Source of the DNA: Chitinophaga sp.
GTDB lineage: Bacteria > Bacteroidota > Bacteroidia > Chitinophagales > Chitinophagaceae
Assembly: GCF_019236475.1 (NCBI RefSeq)
Contig: NZ_JAFAIX010000012.1
Location: 62,001 to 126,000, forward strand
DNA length: 64,000 bases
Reading direction: 5' to 3'
The notes under the pieces were generated by a model. It did not search any database. It had not been told where the DNA came from and saw only the letters and a list, made by a program, of their open reading frames with translations. Below, piece after piece: positions 45,427 to 53,420 of the stretch (its first letter is position 1; every line of letters starts with the position of its first letter). The position numbers and the translations under genes were made by a program.

Positions 45427-46218
45427 TTAGCGCTCTTTGATAAGGGAAGTAAGCGGATGGCGCAGATTGCCGTAGTTTATCATGTCTACCACTACGCTAC
45501 CAACAGAAATAGGGCTTTCTATACGCAAAGGGATCTTATTGCCATCGTCGCTCACCCAAACAGTCATTTTCTCACCACCTTCAAATACATTCCCCTTGAT
45601 CAGCAAGGGTTTGAACTTAATGGCCCGGAAAGTACCGAATTTGGTCTTGATGTTTTCTTTCCCCAGATATCTCACGTAGATATTGTACACTTGGTCATCT
45701 AGGAACATCGCAAAGGGGATTTTATCGCCTTCATTGTATTTGGAGAAATCGATATTCCTAGCGTAATAGATGGAACTGATAACATCCTGTACACATGGAG
45801 GAACCGTAAAAGTACCGTTAGTACTGATGGCTTGGTGAGCGGCCTGGTTGAAAACAACGTTATTGTAGATTTTATACCCGCCTTCATTCACATTGCGAAG
45901 GAACTTCAGCGGCTGTAATGTAGCCGTGTCTATAAAAGTTTCATAACGATCCCGCACTTTAAAGAACCAGTCATAAGCCTTATAGGTTTTACCTTCCCCT
46001 ACGATATGGAAAACATCGCGGTTGGCAAATCTCTCCAGGCTACAGTTAAAGGTAGCTTCGCCGGCACCAATGAACATTTTTCCGAGGGCATAGAATACTT
46101 TCAGGGTGATCGTTTCACCGGCTTTAAAACTGCTATTGCGGATAGAGCAGAAGTCGGTCTGCGCTTGAGTGGGGCGTATACAGGTTAAGCTAATGATGAT
46201 GAGTAACAAATACCGCAT
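45427..46218 (-). CDS. DUF3108-domain exported protein
   Basis: A 263-residue protein with a signal peptide (MRYLLLIIISLTCIRPTQAQ). The mature part alternates beta-strands typical of DUF3108, with FKAGETITLKVFYALGKMFIGAGEATF, DWFFKVRDRYETFID and VWVSDDGNKIPLRIESPISVGSVVVDM. DUF3108 proteins are periplasmic or outer-membrane-associated with unknown function. The gene starts 9 bp after the flippase-like gene, so they form an operon. The spacing to the response regulator gene (137 bp, with its own -7 motif) suggests a separate transcript there. Confidence 0.85.
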   Translation of the reverse strand: MRYLLLIIISLTCIRPTQAQTDFCSIRNSSFKAGETITLKVFYALGKMFIGAGEATFNCSLERFANRDVFHIVGEGKTYKAYDWFFKVRDRYETFIDTATLQPLKFLRNVNEGGYKIYNNVVFNQAAHQAISTNGTFTVPPCVQDVISSIYYARNIDFSKYNEGDKIPFAMFLDDQVYNIYVRYLGKENIKTKFGTFRAIKFKPLLIKGNVFEGGEKMTVWVSDDGNKIPLRIESPISVGSVVVDMINYGNLRHPLTSLIKER

Positions 46219-46227
46219 TGCAAGAGT

Positions 46228-47280
46228 CTATTTTTCCTTAATTATTTTAACTCCCAGCAGGAGCACTGTTCCAGCGATAGCAGGGAGAAAGAGGTTGATT
46301 AACCAAATTCCGCCTGTGGCTGCAAGGATAGCTACTTCGTTGGAACTGAGCAAACCGAGGAAGAAGATACTTACTTTTCCGCGAACTCCAAGTTCAGCAA
46401 TGGCAATAGTCGGAACAACAGCCATTACAAGGTAAATCACACTGTTGAGCAGGAAGGCCTGCCACCACAAAAACTCCACACCTAATGCGTCCAGCAAAAT
46501 CAAATACTGTGCCGAGAAGACCAGGTAACGGAAGGCTGAAAGCAGCAACAGATAACGCAATTGGCTAGGGGAATATCCCACAATAATCTGAACAAAAATG
46601 CTGAGTTTGCGCAACCATCTCACTTTCTTAAATACAGCCAGAATTAACCTTAGCCGAAAATATAACAATATCGTCAGGGCACAAATAATTACCAACACCC
46701 CCAGCACAAAATCCCCCCAAAAATCGGGGTTCAGATACCTGGAACCATCTCTGGGAGCGAGGTTATGAATATAGTAAAACAAGCCAATTAACCCAAAGAT
46801 AACAGTTACTATCAACTGGCTGAAACTCCCCACAATGGTGGCGGCTATGGCTTTTAACTTGTTATGGTTCTGGAGATAAAGTACCCTTCCACCGTATTCG
46901 CCTATACGATTAGGCGTATTGATAGAGATGGAAACGCCTGAAAGAATGGCGCTGAAAGCCTTGATAAAAGAGATTTTTTCCAAGGGGCGCACCAACATCT
47001 GCCACTTACGGGCCTCAAATCCCCAGTTAAAAAACATCAATACTACTACTAGAAAAATACCCGTCCAGCCTTTCTGGTGCAGGGATTCGCGCATCTGCCG
47101 GAATGATTCGTCCAAGTTATCCCGGTGGGTTACCTGTGCATAAATAGAATAGCCTAACCAGATGAAAAGGGTTATACCTAATGCGTAATTGAGAATTATT
47201 TTGGTATTTTTGTTCAGATTAATAAGTTTTGGCAAAAATAACCTGTGGTTGGCAAACAAATCGAAAATAATTCTGGGCAT
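46228..47280 (-). CDS. Flippase-like membrane protein (LPG synthase TM domain, UPF0104)
   Basis: The ORF encodes 350 residues with about eight transmembrane helices, GYSPSQLRYLLLLSAFRYLVFSAQY and the PTIAIAELGVRGKVSIFFLG motif, matching the lysylphosphatidylglycerol synthase transmembrane family without its catalytic domain. Such proteins may flip lipids. The ATG at 47280 lies inside the opposite-strand ruvC start region; a TTG at 47235 (PKLINLNKNTK) or CTG at 47217 would avoid most of the overlap. Co-transcribed with the DUF3108 gene 9 bp downstream. Substrate unknown. Confidence 0.85.
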   Translation of the reverse strand: MPRIIFDLFANHRLFLPKLINLNKNTKIILNYALGITLFIWLGYSIYAQVTHRDNLDESFRQMRESLHQKGWTGIFLVVVLMFFNWGFEARKWQMLVRPLEKISFIKAFSAILSGVSISINTPNRIGEYGGRVLYLQNHNKLKAIAATIVGSFSQLIVTVIFGLIGLFYYIHNLAPRDGSRYLNPDFWGDFVLGVLVIICALTILLYFRLRLILAVFKKVRWLRKLSIFVQIIVGYSPSQLRYLLLLSAFRYLVFSAQYLILLDALGVEFLWWQAFLLNSVIYLVMAVVPTIAIAELGVRGKVSIFFLGLLSSNEVAILAATGGIWLINLFLPAIAGTVLLLGVKIIKEK

Positions 47281-47809
47281 TGACCCTGGAACCCTTGTAA
47301 TGGGCTATGGCCTTATCTTGGCTGAAGGGAAAAAAGTCAGTCTTATTGAGATGGATGTGCTAAAATTGTCAAAGCATAAAGATCACTATGAGCGCTTACA
47401 ATTGATACATGCTAGTGTTGGAGACCTCATTAAAGCCCATAAACCAGATTGTTTTGCAATTGAAGCTCCGTTTTTCGGGAAGAACGTTCAGAGTATGTTG
47501 AAGCTGGGTCGAGCCCAGGGAGTAGCCATCGCTACAGCCATGCACGCAGGACTTCCCGTTACAGAGTATTCCCCCAAAAAAGTTAAACAATCCGTTACGG
47601 GTAATGGTAATGCTGATAAAGAACAGGTTTGGCTAATGTTACAACGTATCCTGAAAATCACCAGCCGTCCTGATTACTTTGATGCAACAGATGCCCTAGC
47701 AGTCGCAGTATGTCATTTCTATCAGGAAAGCAATCCACTGGCAGGCCTCACGAAGTCAAAAGGTTGGGAACAATTTCTACAGCAACACCCCGAAAGAATC
47801 GTTCGTTAG
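47249..47809 (+). CDS. ruvC: Crossover junction endonuclease RuvC
   Basis: The track starts at a TTG (47189) and there is no in-frame ATG before the catalytic motif; TTG 47249 (ANKSKIILGIDPG) gives 186 residues, normal for RuvC. The RNase H-like active site is complete: Asp in GIDPGTLVMGYG, Glu in AIEAPFFGKNVQ, and the C-terminal DATDALAVAVCH acidic pair. RuvC resolves Holliday junctions with RuvAB; ruvB is nearby. Its 5' end overlaps the divergent flippase-like ORF. An exact TATTTTTG (47205-47212) upstream could be its promoter, inside that ORF. Confidence 0.93.
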   Translation: MANKSKIILGIDPGTLVMGYGLILAEGKKVSLIEMDVLKLSKHKDHYERLQLIHASVGDLIKAHKPDCFAIEAPFFGKNVQSMLKLGRAQGVAIATAMHAGLPVTEYSPKKVKQSVTGNGNADKEQVWLMLQRILKITSRPDYFDATDALAVAVCHFYQESNPLAGLTKSKGWEQFLQQHPERIVR

Positions 47810-47988
47810 AAAAGCATATTTCATAAATTCCAAAATTGTAGTTACTTTGTTGCAAATCGGTCATTGCTAAAAACATCGCCACTTAGCCATGATCCCAGCC
47901 TTATCAGGTTGTCTATGAAAAAGTACTATCCGCTGTTACGCTTCGGCTGTGCAGCTGCAATTGTTATAATAATCAGCATCTAGGAGAT

Positions 47989-48687
47989 ATGAAAGCGAGA
48001 ATCTTATTAGTGGAAGACGATCAGTACATCGGCGCAGCAACTAAGAAAAGATTGGAGGAGGCAGGGTATGATGTTGTGCACAGTATTGACGGCCAGGCCG
48101 CCTGGGAACAGTTCCAGTCCCGCACATTCGATATCTGCCTGCTGGATGTTGTAATGCCCAAGAAAGACGGGCTTGCACTTGCTGAACAGATTAGGAGAGT
48201 AAACGACCATGTCCCTATTTTGTTTCTGACCTCCAAAAACGAGAAAGAAGACAGAATTAAGGGCCTTCGCACTGGTGCAGATGACTACATCAGCAAACCA
48301 TTCAGCATGCAGGAATTGATCCTGCGCATTGAAGTATTCCTGAAAAGAACCAGGAATCAAACTGTCGAAAAATCAAATACTTTCCACATTGGCAAACTGA
48401 CATTCGATTACGAAGACCTCAGATTGTACACCGCGGAAGGTGACATTTCTATTTCTCTAACACAAAAAGAAGCGGAATTACTCCTCTATCTCTGCAATAA
48501 TCCCAATAAGACCTTAAAGAGAGAGGATATTCTGGCCAATGTGTGGGGAAAGGACGACTATTTCCTGGGTCGTAGCATGGACGTGTTCATCACAAAACTC
48601 AGGAAACACTTTAAGTCCGACCCTCACATCAGACTCGAAACCCTGCACGGTGTAGGCTTCCGCTTCAATGTACCCACGTCTAAATAA
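47989..48687 (+). CDS. OmpR-family response regulator (second orphan)
   Basis: A 232-residue protein: receiver domain with LVEDD, phospho-acceptor Asp in CLLDVVMP, and SKPF; C-terminal winged helix with LGRSMDVFITKLRKHF and GVGFRF. It closely parallels the regulator at 44582 in layout and key segments. No sensor kinase is adjacent, so its partner is encoded elsewhere. The 3' end is 2 bp from the convergent HIT gene. TTACTTTG, one base off the -7 motif, occurs upstream in the 180-bp gap after ruvC. Confidence 0.92.
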   Translation: MKARILLVEDDQYIGAATKKRLEEAGYDVVHSIDGQAAWEQFQSRTFDICLLDVVMPKKDGLALAEQIRRVNDHVPILFLTSKNEKEDRIKGLRTGADDYISKPFSMQELILRIEVFLKRTRNQTVEKSNTFHIGKLTFDYEDLRLYTAEGDISISLTQKEAELLLYLCNNPNKTLKREDILANVWGKDDYFLGRSMDVFITKLRKHFKSDPHIRLETLHGVGFRFNVPTSK

Positions 48688-48689
48688 AA

Positions 48690-49079
48690 TTACAGTCGAG
48701 CCGTAATCGCCTGCTGTATCTCTTCAAATTCCGCAGGTGATAGCTTCAGTTTACTCCTGGAAAAATTCATATCATCTGCAGAATTGATAGGTATCAGATG
48801 CATATGCGCATGCGGTACTTCCAAACCTACCACACTCACCCCTATACGATTACAAGGAATCACTGATTCAATGGCATGTGCAATCGGCTTGGCAAATAAC
48901 AGCCACTCCTGCAACAAGTCGTCCGATACATCGAAAAACTTGTCCGTCTCCACTTTAGGGATCACCAACGTATGCCCCTTTACCAACGGAAATATATCCA
49001 GAAAGGCGTAAAAATGATCATTCTCTGCAATCTTATAGCTGGGTATCTCCCCACGGATTATTTTGGAAAAGATGGTCAT
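48690..49079 (-). CDS. HIT-family nucleotide hydrolase
   Basis: A 129-residue protein with the histidine triad HAHMHLIPI at about residues 91-99 and the upstream LVKGHTLVIPK segment typical of HINT/Hit-like proteins. These hydrolyse nucleotide-ribose phosphoramidates or dinucleoside polyphosphates. The N-terminus MTIFSKIIRGEIPSYKI is standard. It lies downstream of greA behind a terminator-like hairpin whose U-tract ends only 21 nt before the HIT ATG, leaving no room for a separate promoter. Confidence 0.93.
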   Translation of the reverse strand: MTIFSKIIRGEIPSYKIAENDHFYAFLDIFPLVKGHTLVIPKVETDKFFDVSDDLLQEWLLFAKPIAHAIESVIPCNRIGVSVVGLEVPHAHMHLIPINSADDMNFSRSKLKLSPAEFEEIQQAITARL

Positions 49080-49100
49080 ATGGTTTCGTTATTAGCCAAT

Positions 49101-49128
49101 AAAAAAGGGTCTTGCTATCGCAAGACCC
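49101..49128 (-). terminator. Terminator-like hairpin between greA and HIT gene
   Basis: On the minus strand a 9-bp stem GGGTCTTGC/GCAAGACCC with loop GATA is followed by six Ts. It lies 27 nt after the greA stop and 21 nt before the HIT start codon. Confidence 0.85.
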
Positions 49129-49155
49129 CGTAAATATCGTTAAAAACCGCCATGC

Positions 49156-49629
49156 TTATGCGGAGATATCTTCAATTTTGAATTTTATTTGACCATTAGG
49201 CGCCTGTACCTCTGCAATGTCTCCAACCTGTTTGCCCAGCAGACCTTTCCCAATTGGGGAAGTAACGGAAATTTTTCCGGCCTTCAGGTCTGCTTCAGTC
49301 TCTGAAACCAGTTGATATGTAACGGTTTTTTTGTTAGCTACATTTGTGATTGTCACTTTACACAAAATTGAGACTTTGGAAGTGTCAATAGAATCGGCCT
49401 CCACAATGCGTGCTGTCGCAATCGCATTCTCCAACACAGCAATCTTAGCTTCGTGTAACCCCTGTGCTTCCTTGGCGGCATCATATTCGGCATTCTCCTT
49501 CAAGTCACCCTTTTCCCTTGCTTCCGCAATGGCCTTTGCGATCTCTGAACGTCCTTTGGTTTTAAGTACGTTCAGCTCGTTTCTCATCTGATCAAGAGTT
49601 TCTTTAGTAACGTAATTTACGCCAGACAT
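49156..49629 (-). CDS. greA: Transcription elongation factor GreA
   Basis: A 157-residue protein, normal GreA length. The N-terminal antiparallel coiled coil (about 8-75) carries the acidic tip GDLKENAEYDAAKE, which enters the RNA polymerase secondary channel to stimulate transcript cleavage. The C-terminal FKBP-like domain shows SVTSPIGKGLLGKQVGD. GreB and Bacteroidota GreA-like proteins differ mainly in charge patches; GreA is the better fit. The upstream region has a good promoter (49758-49790) followed by an intrinsic-terminator hairpin (49657-49694) before the ATG, suggesting leader attenuation. Confidence 0.95.
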   Translation of the reverse strand: MSGVNYVTKETLDQMRNELNVLKTKGRSEIAKAIAEAREKGDLKENAEYDAAKEAQGLHEAKIAVLENAIATARIVEADSIDTSKVSILCKVTITNVANKKTVTYQLVSETEADLKAGKISVTSPIGKGLLGKQVGDIAEVQAPNGQIKFKIEDISA

Positions 49630-49656
49630 AACCTGCTGTATTTTATTGGTTATAAG

Positions 49657-49694
49657 AAAAAAAAATCAACGCCTCCACTTGCATGGAAGCGTTG
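49657..49694 (-). terminator. Terminator/attenuator hairpin in greA leader
   Basis: On the minus strand an 11-bp stem (CAACGCTTCCA/TGGAGGCGTTG, one G-U pair) with a 6-nt loop is followed by A and nine Ts. It lies between the promoter at 49758-49790 and the greA ATG, 27 nt before it. It may instead, or also, end the upstream dehydrogenase transcript. Confidence 0.85.
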
Positions 49695-49757
49695 TTTTTC
49701 TGGTTTACAGCAAATATACTGAAAATTCTTTAAGAAAAATAATTTACCTTTTCGATA

Positions 49758-49790
49758 CAAATATATTGAAAATCAACTATTTATATCAAA
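49758..49790 (-). promoter_or_regulatory. Promoter upstream of greA hairpin
   Basis: On the minus strand, TTTG (49787-49790) and the exact -7 motif TATATTTG (49758-49765) are 21 bp apart, a very good Bacteroidota promoter. A second exact TATATTTG (49711-49718) lies closer to the hairpin but lacks a -33 element. The predicted start is near 49751, about 120 nt before the greA ATG. Confidence 0.7.
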
Positions 49791-49812
49791 TTACCACAAC
49801 CGTTGCAGTTGC

Positions 49813-50742
49813 TTACAAAATGTTCAGCTTTTCCAATACTACCCGTGGCATACGAATACTCGCTTCATGCGAATAACCCGCTATATGAGGCGTTACTACC
49901 ACATTCGGCGCAGCCAGGAAAAATGCTAACTGCTCCTTCTCTTCTGCTGTATAGGTATCCAGCTTTTCATTCTCTAATACATCCAAACATGCTCCCTGCA
50001 CCCGGCCATCCTGTAAGGCGGCCATCAGATCAGCATTATTCACCAACTTCCCACGCGCCGTATTCATAAACCATATCGGACGCGCAAATGAACGAAAGAA
50101 GGCACTGTTAGCAATATGACGCGTTTCATCTGTCAGCGGTAAATGCAAACTCACAATATCCGCATCACGGAAGATCTCTTCCAGACTCACTTCTTTTACT
50201 GCCGCAGTACCAAAACCTTTATGGTACTTGTCATATGCAATAATATTCACACCAAAACCTGCCAGCTTTTTCGCGAAGGTACTTCCAGTATGCCCATAAC
50301 CAATAATAGCTACGGTCTTACCTCCTAGCTCCCAGGCGCGGTTTCCATCCCGCTCCCAGATGCCCTTACGCAGCTCCAGGTTACTTTTTAATATATTATG
50401 CATTAATGCCAACAACATCCCTACTGCCTGCTCTCCTACCGGATCACGGTTACCTTCCGGACTGCTGACACAATGAATCCCTTTGCTTTCTGCATAGGCA
50501 ACATCGATCAGTTCCATACCGGAGCCTAACCGACCTATCCACTGCAAATTGCGGGCATGATCAATTATTTGTTTGTCGACACGGATTCTCGTGGTTACAA
50601 TAAGACCTACACAGGCTGGAATCTCGGCATGGACTTCTTCATATGTAATTGCCGGCAGATATACAGGCTCAAATCCTTTGGCCTCCAGTTGATCAATCAG
50701 GTAGGGATGAACTTTCGCGGTAATTAATACTTTCCTGCTCAT
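49813..50742 (-). CDS. D-isomer-specific 2-hydroxyacid dehydrogenase
   Basis: A 309-residue protein. The NAD-binding Rossmann domain has TVAIIGYGHTGSTFAKKLAGFG followed by YDKYH at the strand-2 acidic position. Catalytic Arg, Glu and His are in MNTARGKLVN, CLDVLENEKLD and VVTPHIAGYSHEA. The two-domain layout fits phosphoglycerate or related D-hydroxyacid dehydrogenases. It lacks the ACT domain of SerA forms, and no serine pathway genes are adjacent, so the substrate is uncertain. Its ATG overlaps the stop of rsmA by 4 bp. Confidence 0.88.
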   Translation of the reverse strand: MSRKVLITAKVHPYLIDQLEAKGFEPVYLPAITYEEVHAEIPACVGLIVTTRIRVDKQIIDHARNLQWIGRLGSGMELIDVAYAESKGIHCVSSPEGNRDPVGEQAVGMLLALMHNILKSNLELRKGIWERDGNRAWELGGKTVAIIGYGHTGSTFAKKLAGFGVNIIAYDKYHKGFGTAAVKEVSLEEIFRDADIVSLHLPLTDETRHIANSAFFRSFARPIWFMNTARGKLVNNADLMAALQDGRVQGACLDVLENEKLDTYTAEEKEQLAFFLAAPNVVVTPHIAGYSHEASIRMPRVVLEKLNIL

Positions 50743-51491
50743 ATCATCTTATGTGATAAGGCTGCAAAATCCGCTACAGTAAGCTCTTCTGCGCGCTTAC
50801 TGAATATAGGGTCTTGCAGTGTTTCTTTGGTAAATAGCGGTTTAAGCGGATTCCTCAACTGCTTCCGACGCTGCCCAAATGCGGTTTTTACCAACACCCG
50901 GAATTTACGCTCTGAAGCCACATCCGCTGGTTGCTCCAGGCGAGTGAGACGGATAACGGCCGACTTCACCTTCGGCGGCGGATTGAAGCAGTTTTCATGC
51001 ACTTCAAACAAGTATTCAATCTTGTAATAAGCCTGCAACAATACACTGAGGATACCATAATCCTTATTCCCATGAGACGCTGCCAATCGGAGGGCAACCT
51101 CTTTCTGGAACATACCCACAATTACATCTACATGCTGGCGCCAATCCAACACTTTGAACATAATCTGGGAGGAAATATTATAAGGGAAATTACCTATCAA
51201 GCGGAAAGGTCCTTCAAAAGGCAACTCTGCATCCAAGATGCTCACATTGATCAACTTCCCCTTAATGTCTGGGTAAGTCTTCTCTAAATACTGCACCTTC
51301 TCAGTGTCCAGCTCAATAGCTTTAAAGTGTATGCCGGGAATCTGTAGCAGATACTTGGTAATGGCTCCCCCACCGGGGCCCACTTCCAGCACCTGCTGGC
51401 CTTCTATTACAGGTAAGGACTCAACTATTTTCCTGCAGATGTTCTCGTCAGTCAGGAAATGCTGACCCAATGATTTCTTTAGTGTATACAT
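50739..51491 (-). CDS. rsmA: 16S rRNA dimethyladenosine transferase
   Basis: A 250-residue protein of normal KsgA/RsmA length. SAM-binding motif I is VLEVGPGGGAIT, and motif IV is LIGNFPYNISSQIMFKVL (NxPY). The C-terminal domain contains the RRKQLRNPLKPLF RNA-contact helix. The enzyme dimethylates two adenosines in helix 45 of 16S rRNA during small-subunit maturation. It is the first gene of a two-gene unit with the hydroxyacid dehydrogenase (4-bp overlap), and pdxA is divergent upstream. Confidence 0.96.
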   Translation of the reverse strand: MYTLKKSLGQHFLTDENICRKIVESLPVIEGQQVLEVGPGGGAITKYLLQIPGIHFKAIELDTEKVQYLEKTYPDIKGKLINVSILDAELPFEGPFRLIGNFPYNISSQIMFKVLDWRQHVDVIVGMFQKEVALRLAASHGNKDYGILSVLLQAYYKIEYLFEVHENCFNPPPKVKSAVIRLTRLEQPADVASERKFRVLVKTAFGQRRKQLRNPLKPLFTKETLQDPIFSKRAEELTVADFAALSHKMI

Positions 51492-51569
51492 GACTGAACC
51501 TCAAAGATAGCTAAAAGCTCGTTATCAGGGTTCATAAAACCTGATGACTGAAAGCTTACGGGTTTCTCT

Positions 51570-51577
51570 TATCTTTG
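51570..51577 (+). promoter_or_regulatory. -7 element of pdxA
   Basis: TATCTTTG is an exact TAnnTTTG, 22 bp before ATG 51600. It rules against the TTG start at 51585 used by the ORF track, which would lie at the transcription start. Confidence 0.55.
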
Positions 51578-51599
51578 TCCATTATTGACGCTTAACAGC

Positions 51600-52661
51600 A
51601 TGAGTACTCCCAACATGAACAAACCGGTAATTGGCATCACTGTAGGTGATATAAACAGTATTGGCGCAGAAATCATTATCAAAACCTTTCTGGACAACAG
51701 AATGATGGAATTCTGTACGCCAGTTATCTTCGCGTCCAATAAAACCATCAACTTCTACCGAAAGCTGATGAATGAAAACAATTTCAATTACCAGTCTATT
51801 AAAGACTTTACCCGCCTGAACCATAAACAGGTAAACGTCTATAACTGCTGGGAAGAAGAAGTACAGATTACTCCTGGTGTGCTAAATGAAGTCGGTGGCA
51901 AATACGCTGCCCGCGCCCTCGAAGTAGCGATCCAATGCCTGAAAGATGGTTACATCGCCGGACTGGTAACAGCTCCTATCCATAAGAATAATATCCAAAG
52001 CGAAAAATTCAACTATACTGGCCATACACCATACCTCCGCGATGCCTTTGGCGCGAAGGATGTACTGATGTTTATGACTGCCGATAACATGCGTGTTGGT
52101 CTATTGACAGAACATGTGCCTATCGCGGAAGTACCAAAATATATAACCAAAGAAAATATCCTGGCCAAGCTAGCAATGATGAAAGACAGCCTGATCAAGG
52201 ATTTTGGTATCGACAAACCTAGAATCGCGGTACTAGGATTAAACCCTCACGCCGGCGACGATGGCCTGATCGGCATGGAGGAAATCAATGTAATCGCTCC
52301 TGCTATCAAACAGGCGAACAACAGCGGTATCCTGGCTTTCGGCCCATATAGCGCTGATGCTTTCTTTGCGCGTGAAATGTATGCGCAGTTTGATGGCGTA
52401 CTCGCTATGTATCACGATCAGGGTCTCATTCCATTCAAATCCCTCGCCAGTGGCGAAGGTATCAACTATACTGCGGGTCTTTCTATTGTTAGGACTTCTC
52501 CAGATCATGGCACCGCCTTCGATATCGCCGGTAAGAATATTGCTGATCCAGGCTCCTTCAGACAGGCCATCTTCACCTGCCTGGACATCCTGGAACAACG
52601 CGAACGCTATGCCGACAACACGAGAAATCCACTGAAGAAAATGGAACTCGCGTCTGAATAA
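51600..52661 (+). CDS. pdxA: 4-hydroxythreonine-4-phosphate dehydrogenase
   Basis: The track start (51585) is a TTG next to the promoter; ATG 51600 gives 353 residues, with ATG 51615 (MNKPVIGITVGD) also possible. PdxA motifs are GITVGDINSIGAE at the start, the metal-ligand region TAPIHKNNIQ with NYTGHTPYLRDAFG, and LNPHAGDDGLIGMEE and MYHDQGLIPFK later. PdxA oxidises 4-phosphohydroxy-L-threonine in the DXP-dependent pyridoxal phosphate pathway. pdxJ is not in the window. It ends at a bidirectional terminator. Confidence 0.95.
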   Translation: MSTPNMNKPVIGITVGDINSIGAEIIIKTFLDNRMMEFCTPVIFASNKTINFYRKLMNENNFNYQSIKDFTRLNHKQVNVYNCWEEEVQITPGVLNEVGGKYAARALEVAIQCLKDGYIAGLVTAPIHKNNIQSEKFNYTGHTPYLRDAFGAKDVLMFMTADNMRVGLLTEHVPIAEVPKYITKENILAKLAMMKDSLIKDFGIDKPRIAVLGLNPHAGDDGLIGMEEINVIAPAIKQANNSGILAFGPYSADAFFAREMYAQFDGVLAMYHDQGLIPFKSLASGEGINYTAGLSIVRTSPDHGTAFDIAGKNIADPGSFRQAIFTCLDILEQRERYADNTRNPLKKMELASE

Positions 52662-52683
52662 ATCATTTATGCACTTACATAAC

Positions 52684-52717
52684 AAATCCCGTCCAACATA
52701 CGCTGGACGGGATTTTT
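52684..52717. terminator. Terminator between pdxA and exported helical-repeat gene
   Basis: A perfect 12-bp stem AAATCCCGTCCA/TGGACGGGATTT with an 8-nt loop, ending in seven Ts on the plus strand. Confidence 0.88.
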
Positions 52718-52742
52718 TTATTATCAACCTTAAAACAAATAG

Positions 52743-53396
52743 TTATTTACCCTGCGCTTTTTCTAACAGTGAGCGGGTATAAGCCTCTCCCCATTTAGGA
52801 TCCAGCGTACCTGCAGGTTTGAAAGCAGCGAATTTCTGTAATGCCAGTTCAAAGGTAGTTTTAGCTTTTTCTTTGCTACCACCAAACTGTTCTGGAGTAA
52901 AGAGCAAAGATTGTCCTTGCAGTAAGTATACACGCGGATTCTCAGGGTTAAATGATTTTGCTTCTTCTAATGCTGCTGCGGCTATTGGTCCGTATTGCTG
53001 GCCACGTGTCATAGGGTCCACTTTCAGTCTTGCTGTTGCTACCAGTGATTTGATACAAGCGATTTCAGAGTTCTTAGGACTCATCTGTTCTGCTTTGGTA
53101 AGATCAGCTTCCGCTTGATCTGCCAGTCCATCCACTTTGTTTCTGTCCATGGTCATCAGGGCATTCATCACATTGCAATAAGCGGCGTAATAGTAAGGTT
53201 GCCACTGTGTCTTTTCTGCATCCGCAATACGTTCAAACAGGGCAGCTTTCTCTGTCATCGCTGCTGGGGTGAAGGCTGCACTGGTTTCCAGTTCAGCAAT
53301 ATTTTTGCTCATTACTTGCTCATATTGTGCACTTTGAGCCATAGTAGCGGAATATAATCCGGCAATCATCAGAAAAGATAAAAAGAAGCGTTTCAT
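52743..53396 (-). CDS. Exported helical-repeat (TPR-like) protein
   Basis: A 217-residue protein with a signal peptide (MKRFFLSFLMIAGLYSATMAQ). The mature part is all-helical, with repeated units of about 35-40 residues that look like degenerate tetratricopeptide repeats (WQPYYYAAYCNVMNAL, SFNPENPRVYLLQGQSLLF). I do not recognise a named family. It starts 24 bp after the TonB-dependent receptor gene, so the two are probably an operon, and it may act on the receptor's periplasmic side. Function unknown. Confidence 0.78.
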   Translation of the reverse strand: MKRFFLSFLMIAGLYSATMAQSAQYEQVMSKNIAELETSAAFTPAAMTEKAALFERIADAEKTQWQPYYYAAYCNVMNALMTMDRNKVDGLADQAEADLTKAEQMSPKNSEIACIKSLVATARLKVDPMTRGQQYGPIAAAALEEAKSFNPENPRVYLLQGQSLLFTPEQFGGSKEKAKTTFELALQKFAAFKPAGTLDPKWGEAYTRSLLEKAQGK

Positions 53397-53420
53397 ATTG
53401 TATTGATTTAAAGGAGAGAT

